DNA from: Pomphorhynchus laevis | Lineage: Eukaryota; Acanthocephala; Palaeacanthocephala; Echinorhynchida; Pomphorhynchidae | Length of the DNA stretch: 64,000 nucleotides | Direction: 5' to 3' | Assembly: GCA_012934845.2 (NCBI GenBank) | Contig: WNNJ02000590.1 | Location: 1 to 64,000 of the forward strand | Part shown: piece after piece, positions 1 to 9,254 of the stretch | How the letters are laid out: the number at the start of each line of letters is the position of its first letter | Position numbering within the stretch: the first letter of the stretch is position 1 | Notes under the pieces: model-generated | Told to the model about the DNA's origin: nothing | Seen by the model: only the letters and a program-made list of their open reading frames with translations | Database searches by the model: none | Program-made: the position numbers and the translations under genes

Positions 1-254
1 ATATAAATATTTATTAAATATTTATAATATAAATATTAATATTTATTAATATAAATATTCCTAATATAAATATTATTTATACATCACTTTGTAAGAAATA
101 AATCAGAATACTAAAATAAAGCTACATATGTTGTACTACAAACAAATTTAACGAAATTCCCTCTGATGATTCAGATTAAGGGAATTTTCGTTTTTCGAGC
201 TTTAAAAACTGTTTAAGCGTGTGTTAAGGTGCCTATGGATGATTATTAAAGTCA

Positions 255-294
255 CGGTACTGATGAGCTCCGTTAGAGCGAAACGCGTATACCG
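255..294 (+). ncRNA. minimal hammerhead ribozyme (unit 1)
   Basis: All conserved core blocks are present. Stem I is CGGTA (255-259) paired with TACCG (290-294). CTGATGA follows at 260-266. Stem II is GCTC (267-270) with GAGC (276-279) around a CGTTA loop. GAAA lies at 280-283. Stem III is only two pairs (A283:U288, C284:G287), and the predicted cleavage site follows A289 in GUA. The very short stem III is the hallmark of the minimal type-I hammerheads of Penelope-like elements and retrozymes. Such monomers are weak alone and usually act as dimers. Confidence 0.85.
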
Positions 295-718
295 TTGTTG
301 AAGTTTGTCGTCACACATAGGATGACTGGGCATACGTAGCGACTTTGAATCATGCAAGAATAATTCGGTTCTATTTCTTAGTCTGATGAGAATATATAGG
401 ATGCTGCCTGGTGTTTATGCCTCCTCGTGAGGAAATCATAGTGATTTATTTTTGAGTACACCATTGTGTGTCCCAGGGCAGGTGTAACAACAAATTATAT
501 TTTATATATTTGTACACTTTAGAGTGTCCCTGTTAAACTTCATTTCTATTAAAAGGAATTTAGTGCCTGATACATGGTTAAACTGCAATACGCATTGCAA
601 TGCACAGAGCTTATGCTAAATTCCCTCCGATGATTCTGGATAAGACTAATTCTGCCATTCGAGCTTTAAACACTGTTTAAGCGTGTGTTAAGGTGCCTAT
701 GGATGATTATTGAAGTCA

Positions 719-758
719 CAGTACTGATGAGCTCCGTTAGAGCGAAACGCGTCTACCG
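719..758 (+). ncRNA. minimal hammerhead ribozyme (unit 2)
   Basis: Same architecture as the first copy, 464 bases downstream. CTGATGA is at 724-730, stem II GCTC/GAGC at 731-734 and 740-743, GAAA at 744-747, and cleavage is predicted after C753 in GUC. Stem I (719-723 with 754-758) has one A.C mismatch that unit 1 lacks. The core is unchanged. Cleavage at both sites would release a 464-nt RNA. Confidence 0.83.
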
Positions 759-965
759 TTGTTGAAGTTTGTCGTCACACATAGGATGACTGGGCATACG
801 TAGCGACTTTGAATATTGCGAGAATAATTCGGTATTATTTCTTGGTCTGATGATGATATATAGAATCCTGCCTGGTGTTTATGATTCCTCATGAGGAAAA
901 CAGTGATTTATTTTTGAGTACACCATTGGGTGTCCAGGGGCTGGTGTAAGAACAAATTATATATA

Positions 966-1394
966 ACAGTCAAATAGGTCTAGACACACATTTTAAGATT
1001 ACCGCTGATATGAGTCTATCCATAATAGCTCATTTTAACGATGCAGCTTTGCTCAACGAACTTGTAAAAATTCTACTCCTAGGTACCTTTACCTTTATTA
1101 CCTTACCAAAGGTGCACAAGCGCATAGATCTTTGTACATGCCAAAGATGGAGAAATTGGCAAGATATTTAAATTAAACCTAATTTTGTTACCGTGAATAT
1201 TTATCATTAATAGTACATATGATTTTACAAGTTTTAAATCAGTCGAGTAGGTGATAGGTCATCGTTCAATTGTATGACAATTTATGTAACTGGTTAACAA
1301 TTGTTAACAATTGTTCTACAATCGAATACGTTAGAATTTACTGGAACCTTAATGAAAAACCTAGTTGTTTTAATTGTGATGATCTTAAAGTAAC
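966..1394. other. no clear gene; possible Penelope-like RT leader
   Basis: Mostly AT-rich. Around 1080-1125 a plus-strand frame reads a stretch ending in LPKVHKR, which resembles the conserved LPKxHK motif of Penelope-like RTs. That would link the hammerhead repeat to the RT scrap that follows. The match is short and weak. Confidence 0.3.
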
Positions 1395-1640
1395 ATGTAT
1401 GGAAGATCCAAAATCTGTGCAAAAGAATTAGAGCCATCACTCTGGTTACGATACATTGATGGTATCGTATTAATGTGGGTTTACGGCATAGAATCCTTGA
1501 TGACTTTTTGTGCCCAAGTTTGTGTGCTTCAATCTGAATCAATTTTACACGAATTTTTGGATGTGTCAATCTATAAACGAGGCAAATATCACACAAAAAT
1601 GTAAGAGTAAAAAATATGATCCGCATTATAGATGCCTGAA
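1395..1640 (+). pseudogene. Penelope-like reverse transcriptase fragment
   Basis: A 69-codon open stretch contains LWLRYIDGIVLMW and, about 40 residues on, FLDVSIYKRGK. Penelope-like RTs of the type seen in cnidarians and worms have the catalytic YIDD box in this context (LWLRYIDDIF), then the FLDV.I block. The spacing and both blocks agree, so this is the palm-to-thumb part of such an RT. It is a relic: only this segment is readable. The hammerhead tandem repeat upstream probably belongs to the same element. Confidence 0.65.
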
Positions 1641-2258
1641 GTAGCACCAGGTGTACTTGAAAGGGACGATAAGTGAGAAAAATGAATCGAAATGCATTAC
1701 TAGTTGTCTAAAGTGAGTATGCAGGTTTTATTTATAAAATCAGGTTATGATTTGTGAGTGCCATTCAGCATTTCCAAGTTGAGAAATTATATCAAGGTCG
1801 GCATCCCAAGTGTAACTAAGCATTAGCAATCTGAGCAGTATAGGATTAATCAGACAATGACCGACTTACAGCTTTATCACTATAACGATTGTAACTGCCG
1901 TAATGCTTACCAAAGAAACTTTTCTGATGTGGCTCATTCTGCTAGTTTGTATAATCACCAATTTTTCATTGAAAACAAGATCGCTGTATGTTATCGTAAC
2001 CGCTGTATTTTACCGCTGTATATTAACCAACCATGTGGAAAAGAGAAAAGAAAAATTTAAATATAAATTTAAATCTAAAAGAATAAAAAAGCATTGGTGA
2101 GAACGGAATTGTACGTATATACAGTGTGTGAAAATAACGTACCATAAATTAAAATAAGTGAACTAGATATCAAGGAAGCGATAGCAAATATTTTATCGAA
2201 TAAACTTAGTTTCTAAGAGGACGATTATATGCAAAGCAGACCTATATACTACTCCTAG
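1641..2258. other. no gene seen
   Basis: AT-rich sequence with only short overlapping ORFs of no recognisable family. A remnant of the upstream Penelope-like element may extend a little way in. Confidence 0.4.
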
Positions 2259-2323
2259 ACGAGCTGATGGTAGCCGGCAGCACTCATCAGTAGGGTGAAC
2301 TACCATCAGTCGTTTCGGCTGCC
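2259..2323. repeat. interlocking inverted repeat with hammerhead-like blocks
   Basis: CTGATGGTAG (2264-2273) pairs with CTACCATCAG (2300-2309). The arms extend by ACGA (2259-2262) with TCGT (2310-2313) across one unpaired base, giving 14 pairs. A second pairing, GGCAGC (2276-2281) with GCTGCC (2318-2323), crosses the first one. On the minus strand the loop shows CTGATGA (plus 2284-2290) and the flank shows GAAAC (plus 2312-2316). Function unknown. Confidence 0.55.
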
Positions 2324-3430
2324 TTGTGATATATTTAAAAGGCATCTCCGAGAATTTGCTAACGTAGTAGCATGGGCATAGCCTCTTTAAACTAATAACG
2401 TGCTTTCCAGACAAGCCTCATTTTATTCGGAAGTAGATTTAATCGCTGTCGTTGCTTGCCTTATCACAAAATCCTTTTAGAGGATATATATTCCGCTTAA
2501 TAGATTATTACCGTCAGATTATATCACCACATTGGAAAATGTTGTTAATAAATCAGATAACTTAAATAAAGCTACATATTTGGTACAATAAATATATTTT
2601 AAAATTAAAATATATTAATTTTAAAAAGAAAATTTAAAATTTATGTAAACCGATTAATAATATAGATTAAGAATAATAAGTTGATGTAATTATGATAAAG
2701 TAATATTCATCTGATGTAATTTGGTTATCTAGAACAAATCAGACTAATTAACTATCGCTTATGTGTCATAAATTGAATTTTTATAACCCAAACATCATGA
2801 TATTAAATTAATATCATGATTTTAAAAATACTTCTAACATCATGATATTTAAATTTTCTATAATTCAGATATTTTATAAGTTAAGAATTTTATAATTCAA
2901 ATTTTTAATAAATCGATTAATGGGAAATGTATCATTTATGAGAATAAAAATTAAAGGTAATCAGAAGGTACTGACATGTAATCAGATTTCGGCAAGTATT
3001 TCTCGACCCATCATATAGTAGAGAGCCTAATGCATAATAATGATGTATTTACTCCGTTGTAATTTGATTATCTTATGCGTAATATCTTGTTCTGACACAG
3101 AGTATATTATTTACTACCTTCCATATATTATTTTTAATTACCTGAGTTTTATCTAATTTGTTAAAAAGTTGGATGCATGCTATAAAATGACGAGTGGCAA
3201 GGCAGGGTTGAAATGATTTGTAGAATATCTTCCCAATTTGGTAATGCAGAGAAATCTGTATAGGAATCTGATTTTCTAACCTGTTATGAAATAAAAACAC
3301 AATAAATTATGAATATTAAATTCATAAATTTTATTTAAAGATTTACCAAAGCAATTTGTATTTTGGGATTTTCAAGTAAAAATTGATTGAAATATAGTGA
3401 TTTAATAGTAATTTAATAGTGATATTTTTT
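2324..3430. other. AT-rich intergenic DNA
   Basis: No gene recognised. A short repeated ATCATGATAT motif occurs near 2790-2850. The ORF on the minus strand near 3.1-3.3 kb shows no family signature. Confidence 0.45.
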
Positions 3431-3672
3431 GGTAAGTGATTTAAAATTAAATCACTTACCAAAATCTTATTATAATTATAATTTAAATAAAAAGATTATC
3501 CATGGATTCTCCGAAAAAAGGTAATGGATTTATCTTATGGATAAATCCATAAGCGATTTAAAATTAAATCACTTACCAAAATCTTATTATAATTAAATAT
3601 AATTTAAATAAAAAGATTATCCATGGATTATCCGAAAAAAAGGTAATGGATTTATCTTATGGATTTATCCCG
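3431..3672. repeat. ~117-bp tandem duplication with palindromic start
   Basis: Two successive units share a block beginning GATTTAAAATTAAATCAC and ending with GGATTTATCTTATGG, offset by about 117 bases (3438 and 3555). The first unit opens with a near-perfect palindrome, GGTAAGTGATTTA against TAAATCACTTACC (3431-3460). A local tandem duplication is the simplest reading. Confidence 0.7.
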
Positions 3673-5129
3673 TAAAATATAACGACAGTGAAATGAAACC
3701 ATTTTACTGTTCGATATTACACAGTGTCCAATTGAAATTAACTGTTGGGCAAATACTAGTTAGTCAACAAAAGTGTTTCAGCATATGAAGTTCTTTGTTC
3801 GGAAGCTTGACCTAATAAAATGCCACATGATTACAAGGAAAATGGTCCACTTTATTATTTACTAATAATAAAATCAACAAAAACAACTTTTATCTTGATC
3901 TCGGTTGATTGTCACATTTTAGGATATTGTTATTTAGGATCTAAGTTCGGTTTACGGCGATGTGTGATTGAACCAAAGGATTTATAAGCTTGATATTAAG
4001 CAGTAGAATATATATCGCGATACATTTTCTGAACAGTGAATCAGCTTCAGGAGTTCCGCTGCAACCTCATTACATAGTTGGCATCATAACTTTCCAAAAC
4101 TTGGATAAAACAAATAGGGGTCTTGGTGATCTTGACAGGAACATTACGTTCAAATTGATAATATCTCTTGTTTCTGAAAATGTACCACAAGTTTGTAAAG
4201 ACTACAAATATGTGATGGCCAACGGACCGGAGTTGAATGAGGAAGCATAAGCAGTTCACGCAAGCTTTCTAAAAATTTAAAAATAATTCTTTTAACCGTA
4301 GATGAGGATAACAGGTTCAATAGAAATAAAAGACAAGCTGTCATTTTACACATATCCCATTAATCCATTCACAACGAATTTATCAAATCTCAAGAGGATT
4401 TCACGCAGGATGATTTTCTTCCAGAGAAAGCGCTGTTTACTTATATGTATATACGAGAATTAAGAATAAAGTGGATGGTAATCTAGTTCTTTGTGCTCTA
4501 GTGAGAAGTAATTACTACATACGACCATAATATCTAAAGTATCAAATGTTGCTCATTAGTCAGTCGTTTGGCTGAGGTCGGCATAATAGATTTGCAAGTA
4601 ACAAAAACGAGCATTATCCGATAATTACAACATAAATGGATTAACATGCAACACACGACTGAATGTTTGTGTGACTGCCTCTATTCGCCCTTCCATTGGG
4701 TTGTGGGTGTCTTGGTAATATCTAAAAAGAATTCATAAGAAGATTCAAATACTCTCAACTAATCCTTATTTGTAATACTTATATGGTGATGACCTACATC
4801 TGAACAGTATGCTTGAACTACTCGCATCCGTCGATCGAAGTATAAATATAACCAACCACTACTATATGATGCCTTATCATCACTATTCGATGATACCATG
4901 GTGAGAACGGTAGTGCACTCATTAGTACAAGCTAGAATTTGATTGGAACTTGCAAGATGAATGTCAATTTCATAAGCGATCTGCTCGTCACCGTCCAGTA
5001 AATCAATAATAAGAAACTAAGCTTTGAAACACGAACTGAAAAAGTGTATAAACATGTTTTTGTAAAAAGATTGCTTAAAAAATAAAAAATAAAACAATCA
5101 TTTAAGTAAACAATCATATAAGCCTGACG
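3673..5129. other. intergenic; no recognised gene
   Basis: The plus-strand ORF at 3990-4250 (86 codons) has no motif I can name. Its composition is only mildly different from the surroundings, so I do not call it a gene. The rest is AT-rich without clear repeats. Confidence 0.4.
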
Positions 5130-5160
5130 CGAAAGAACGAAGATAACAGAATTAGATACA

Positions 5161-5233
5161 GTTTCGTCATCACAATGACTCATCAGTGCCAGATCCCTCC
5201 CACAGCTGGATGCAGAGGAGGACTAGCAGACGG
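5161..5233 (-). ncRNA. hammerhead-like motif, satellite unit A
   Basis: On the minus strand: a GTC (plus 5229-5231), then TGCTAG pairing with CTGGCA as stem I across a long CT/GA-rich loop, CTGATGA (plus 5180-5186), a perfect stem II of GTCAT/ATGAC closed by TGTG, and GAAAC (plus 5161-5165). The order matches a hammerhead with stem III open (type III). Stem III is only about two pairs here, so activity alone is doubtful. This is the best conserved of the three copies. Confidence 0.5.
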
Positions 5234-5440
5234 CCCATTCACGAATCATGTGTATGAGGTACTAAAACACCTCTGTTAACGTCATAGAGTGCTAAACCAG
5301 CACTACGGCTTCACAAAATAGTATCATTAGCAAAAGCACTGACAAATGCCAGCGCATGTATCTTTTATAGAATTGATTTAGCACTCTATGGCGTTACTAG
5401 AGATGTTCTAGTACTTCATACACATGATTAGTGTCTGGGC

Positions 5441-5513
5441 GTCTGCTAGCCCTCCTCTGCATACAGCAGTAAAGGGGATCTGACACTGATGAGTTACTGT
5501 AATGACAAAACGG
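5441..5513 (+). ncRNA. hammerhead-like motif, satellite unit B (decayed)
   Basis: Same block order as unit A: GTC at 5441, TGCTAG at 5444-5449, CTGATGA at 5486-5492. The GAAA block reads AAAA (5507-5510), and stems I and II each have mismatches. It is probably inactive. Confidence 0.4.
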
Positions 5514-5758
5514 TATCTAATACTGTTACCGTTGTTCTTTCGCGTCTGGCTTAAATTATTGTTAACATAATTCACGCGAAATGGTATCGTTTGAGAAATT
5601 CATAATTAAAAGATTAGCCGATATAAAAGATACTGCATTGGCATTTGCCAGTGCTTTTGCTAATTATTCTATTTGGTGAAGCCGTAGTGCTGGTTTAGCA
5701 CTCTATGACGTTACTAGAGGTGTTCTAGTACCACATACACATGATTCGTGTCTGGGGC

Positions 5759-5830
5759 GTCTGCTAGTCCTCCTCTGCATCCAGCAGTGGGAGGGATCTG
5801 GCACTGATGATCATTGTGATTACGAAACGA
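5759..5830 (+). ncRNA. hammerhead-like motif, satellite unit C
   Basis: GTC at 5759-5761, stem I TGCTAG (5762-5767) with CTGGCA (5798-5803), CTGATGA at 5804-5810 and GAAAC at 5824-5828. Stem II has lost its first G relative to unit A and is weaker. The core blocks themselves are intact. Confidence 0.45.
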
Positions 5831-5968
5831 TATCTGATACTGTTATCGTCGTTCTTTCGCGTCTGGCTTATATGATTGTTAACATAATTCACGCGAAATG
5901 GTATCGTTTGAGAAATTTATAATTAAAAGAAGTTAGCCGATAGAAAAGATACCAGCACTGGCATTTAA

Positions 5969-6298
5969 GCAGCTTCTAAAAAGCAGGCGGCGTTTCCGCG
6001 CTGCACTGCCGCGCTTACCGTTGCATCAGCCAGTTCAAAGCTTGCTTCCCGTTATCAGCAACAGTCGTTTTCCGATGGCAGCGAACAGCGACTGTGCACT
6101 CGGCTTGACAACGCTCAGGATCTCGACTGGCACGAAATGGAAAATGTTGGCATCAAGGTCCCTTTACTTGAGCCGTTTTCCGTCTTCTGCGTGGCAAGAT
6201 CGATAGAGCCACCGGAACACACAGCACGGGTTAAATGGCTGGCTGCAATGTTGTTCGGACATGTGAAGTCCCATACCAGAATTTATTTAATTACATAA
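5969..6298 (+). CDS. GC-rich open frame, candidate host exon (unknown protein)
   Basis: This 109-codon frame, bounded by TAA at 5966 and 6296, stands out because it is far more GC-rich than everything around it and uses balanced third positions. It encodes a hydrophilic stretch containing DLDWHEMENVGIKVPLLEP and later ARVKWLAAMLFGHVKS. I recognise no family. It has no good start codon early on, but an AG acceptor lies at 5982-5983 and a GTGAAG donor-like site at 6263-6268, so an internal exon of about 93 codons is possible. Alternatives are a processed gene fragment or transferred DNA. It directly abuts the satellite array. Confidence 0.35.
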   Translation, partial: AASKKQAAFPRCTAALTVASASSKLASRYQQQSFSDGSEQRLCTRLDNAQDLDWHEMENVGIKVPLLEPFSVFCVARSIEPPEHTARVKWLAAMLFGHVKSHTRIYLIT

Positions 6299-6984
6299 TT
6301 AAATAAATTACCTAATTTTAAATAATTTTTAATAAATTAAAAAATTTATTTTTAAAATTCTGCGGTTTTACAATTTTAGTTTGCAGTTCGTTCCATTTAA
6401 TTTCCCTAACGATGCCAGCAGATACTGATTAAAATTTTAATTTGATAAAACTCATGAATATTAATTTACCGTAATATTCATCTTAATTCAAAAAAGCAAA
6501 CACCTACCTAGCATAATCCAAACTTAATCTACATTTATACAAAGCTGAGCCGCACATATTTGAAGACAGGAAATCATAACTGTCTACATCCGTTATAGTT
6601 GTGCTTTGACTTCGTTCAAAATCGGATGAATGTGAATTTCGATAAGAACGAAAAAATTTTGAAAAGAAACTTTTCATCTACACAGCTAATACTCGTAAAA
6701 AGATAGAATCTAAGAAAGTTATGACAGAATATTAAATTTAATTAATTGTTCTATTTAAAAGTTGTTAGAACAACTTATATTTAAAAGTTGTTAAAAAATC
6801 AAAAGCCGAATCATCACGTACATAGCAAATACTCATAAATATATAAAACAATGGAATGTCACATCAGGAATCTTAGGGAATTCAAATCACTTAAATTTTA
6901 TTATGGCATTCTTCAAATTTCATTATTCAATGTATTATATTTTATATTATATGGTATGCATGAATGCTCATGCAAAAATATGTT
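6299..6984. other. AT-rich intergenic DNA
   Basis: No gene seen. The ORF at 6851-7126 is mostly phenylalanine, leucine and tyrosine codons, as expected by chance at this base composition, and overlaps a direct repeat. Confidence 0.4.
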
Positions 6985-7560
6985 TCTTGTAAATTTAAAT
7001 ATGTCATCTTTACGATATAAATTAAAAGTAGTTTTAATTTATGTTAATTTAATGTTCATATCTACTAGATATATACCTTCTTTATCATTAATATCGGTTT
7101 TGTTAAAAAAAAGGCTTTCTGGATAAATGTGCTCACTACTTGAATAAAAATTAATATAAATAATATATAATTAATAAAAATAATATACAAAGTATATTAT
7201 TTATTATCAACCAATAAAATTTGTTAAATCAGTTAGTTTAAAATTTAAATATGTCATCTTTACGATATAAATTAAATAGTAGTTTTAGTTAATGTTAATT
7301 TAATGTTCATATCTAGATATACACCTTCGTTATCATTAATATTGGTTTTATTAAGAAAAAGGCTACCTGGATAAATTTGTTTACTTATTGGATAAAGATT
7401 ATTAGAGTTTAATACACATTTATCATAAAAATATCGAAATATATATCTGGATAAATGTGCTCACTAATTGAATAAAAATTATTAAAATTAAATACACATA
7501 TATCATCAATGTATCGAAACATATATTTCATATATTTATATTGTTTAGATTTAGTTTTTA
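6985..7560. repeat. direct repeat ~155 bp, two copies plus a partial third
   Basis: A block starting AATTTAAATATGTCATC and running to CTGGATAAAT occurs near 6995-7130 and 7241-7375, about 246 bases apart, with small indels. A shorter piece (GATAAATGTGCTCACTA) recurs near 7450. The unit is AT-rich and encodes nothing I recognise. Confidence 0.65.
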
Positions 7561-7855
7561 ATAACAATTATAAACAATATCTAGCACACGCGTTCACCGT
7601 GTGGACGCGTGTGGTAGATATTTATATATTAATTTATATATTTATTTATGTAGTTTATATATGATTATAATATTTTTATACTAATTTTCTAATCTTAGAT
7701 TTATTTTGTGGAATTAATACTGAAATAAAGTTTTAACATAACATATAAGAGCAATTTTTAAAATTTCATTATTTTATGTATTATATTTTATATGGTATGG
7801 TATTTTTATTTAATAAAAATAAAATAATAATGTTGAGATTTATTAAGACCGCTTT

Positions 7856-8885
7856 GCCTTTCAGCTTGGGTCAAACAAACAAGGACAAACTGATTTGCAA
7901 ATAAATTGGAAAAATTGAATAGAAAATGCTGCAATAAACATTCAAAATAGTTGATTGTTGAATATCAAATCACCATAATCAAATTTAGGTTATGGACATG
8001 CTAACCGGTCAATACTACTGGTTGATAATTTTGATAAGTATGCACATGTAAAGACGTGAAAAAGTGATTCACAACATTCAGAACAGTAAAGACAATTACA
8101 AGTCAAAGATCCTTTATGAATCATTATGTGTTTCACACAAATTTTAGCGTTATATCCATGTAATAATGCACGCCAACTAAGAGGTGTCTTACTATAAAAG
8201 GGATTTCTTCAAATCGCTTTAGTATAATTATGAGTTAACTCATACTGAGGGCTTAAAGGTGCGGTCTTACTTTCAAGATTTTTAATATTTGTAAGAAATT
8301 CATGGGTAAGAGGAAGGTTGAAAAGATCTCTTATATATATCGAGCATGGCTTCGCCTTTGCTAGGAATCCTACGATAGTGCTAGAGCACTTCGGTAAAAC
8401 CCCGACTATTCTTTTAATGTATCGAGTCTGGCAGTTATCGATTTGACTAAAGTTGGATGATTTCAAGTCTGGCCAGAAGGATGATAATCCGTAAAGTAAA
8501 CAAGGGAGTAACATTATTTGAAAATAATGTAGAGCACCTTCGAAAGATAAAGCTCCTAAATTAGCGACTCTTGAGGTAGCACCTAACTATCTTTGCGCAT
8601 TTGTTTTGAATATGAGAAGTGAATGACCATCTTGACGTCATTAAGATTCCTTTACAATACGCAGATAGGAAGTCTAACGCGGTTTGTCCGAAACTAATAT
8701 CAGAGCACACAATCGCTAATTTATCAGCATACAGTATTAAATTTGTATCGCCGTTAATTTCTCTCAACTTAGTAGGGAGATCCATTAGAAATAATGAAAA
8801 GAGAAGAGGACTTAAAGGATCGCCTTGTAGCACACCTCGATTTGCGATAATCAGTGGCGAATAGTTGAGGCCGTCATACACTCAT
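7856..8885 (-). pseudogene. non-LTR retrotransposon RT, C-terminal fragment
   Basis: Read on the minus strand, the region begins with a GVLQGDPLSPLLFSLF block (RT motif with QGDPLSP), then LILYADKLAIV where the catalytic YADD has become YADK. A connection region follows (LPCLLYGLSSFWPDLKSS). Near 8.1 kb a CNCLYC...HVFTC zinc-binding pattern appears, as found at the C-terminus of many LINE ORF2 proteins. The reading frame is interrupted several times. The clade is uncertain; it is not closely related by eye to families A or B of this window. Confidence 0.7.
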
Positions 8886-9254
8886 TTATATATGAAAAAT
8901 ATATAAATAAAATTGTTGCAATTCTTACAGTAAGAATTAAGTTATCTGCAGATATTTTGTAAGAAATTTAATGTTCATATTTGGCATAAATTTGCTTGCT
9001 TATTGAATTATTAGTGTCGATGATCATGAATCATTTGAATAAATAAATCATTTATCTTTAATGATCTTAAAGAAAGCCAATATAATTATAGCAATACATG
9101 AAATTTTATTAAAATTTATTAGTTTTTCATTTATTATTAGCGGTTTTAATTGAAATATAAAGATGTAACTAACGACACTTCAAAGTATAACTTACGCTAT
9201 TATCTCTCTTTCTGAAGTGTGATATTATCAGACAGCTTTTTTATATTAGACAGT
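8886..9254. other. no gene seen
   Basis: AT-rich spacer between two LINE relics. Fragments of the TTAATGTTCATAT repeat seen at 7.0-7.4 kb recur near 8960. Confidence 0.4.

Larger units (their letters stand above)
150..965 (+). repeat. 464-bp tandem repeat, two units, each with a hammerhead ribozyme
   Basis: Two similar units lie in direct tandem. Matching landmarks are offset by exactly 464 bases: the AAATTCCCTC block at 154 and 618, and the CTGATGA block at 260 and 724. Each unit holds the same order of blocks: the AAATTCCCTC start, a run ending in GATGATTATT, the hammerhead core, a CACATAGGATGACTGGGC block, and a GTACACCATT block near its end. Penelope-like elements are known to carry tandem terminal repeats (pLTRs) with minimal hammerheads. 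A Penelope-type RT scrap begins about 430 bases downstream, so I infer a pLTR pair, although a stand-alone retrozyme or satellite origin is possible. Confidence 0.75.
5130..5965. repeat. satellite-like repeat, three ~317-bp units, one inverted
   Basis: Units B (from about 5375) and C (from about 5692) are direct repeats. The block GCACTCTATG recurs at 5381 and 5698, a period of 317. Unit A (about 5130-5335) is the same sequence on the opposite strand, head-to-head with B. All three contain TAGCACTCTATG, CACATGATT, TGCTAG and CTGATGA blocks in the same order, and B and C share GCGAAATGGTATCG. Each carries a hammerhead-like core. Hammerheads inside tandem satellites are known in schistosomes, cave crickets and newts. 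Confidence 0.75.

Noticed and set aside
160-185. CTGATGATTCAG at 163 and CTGATGAGAATAT near 392 as extra ribozymes in the 464-bp unit
   Set aside because: Neither has a stem II followed by GAAA; only the cores at 260 and 724 are complete.
6851-7126. 91-aa ORF in the direct repeat
   Set aside because: Hydrophobic AT-codon composition; the repeat copy at 7.24 kb does not keep the frame.
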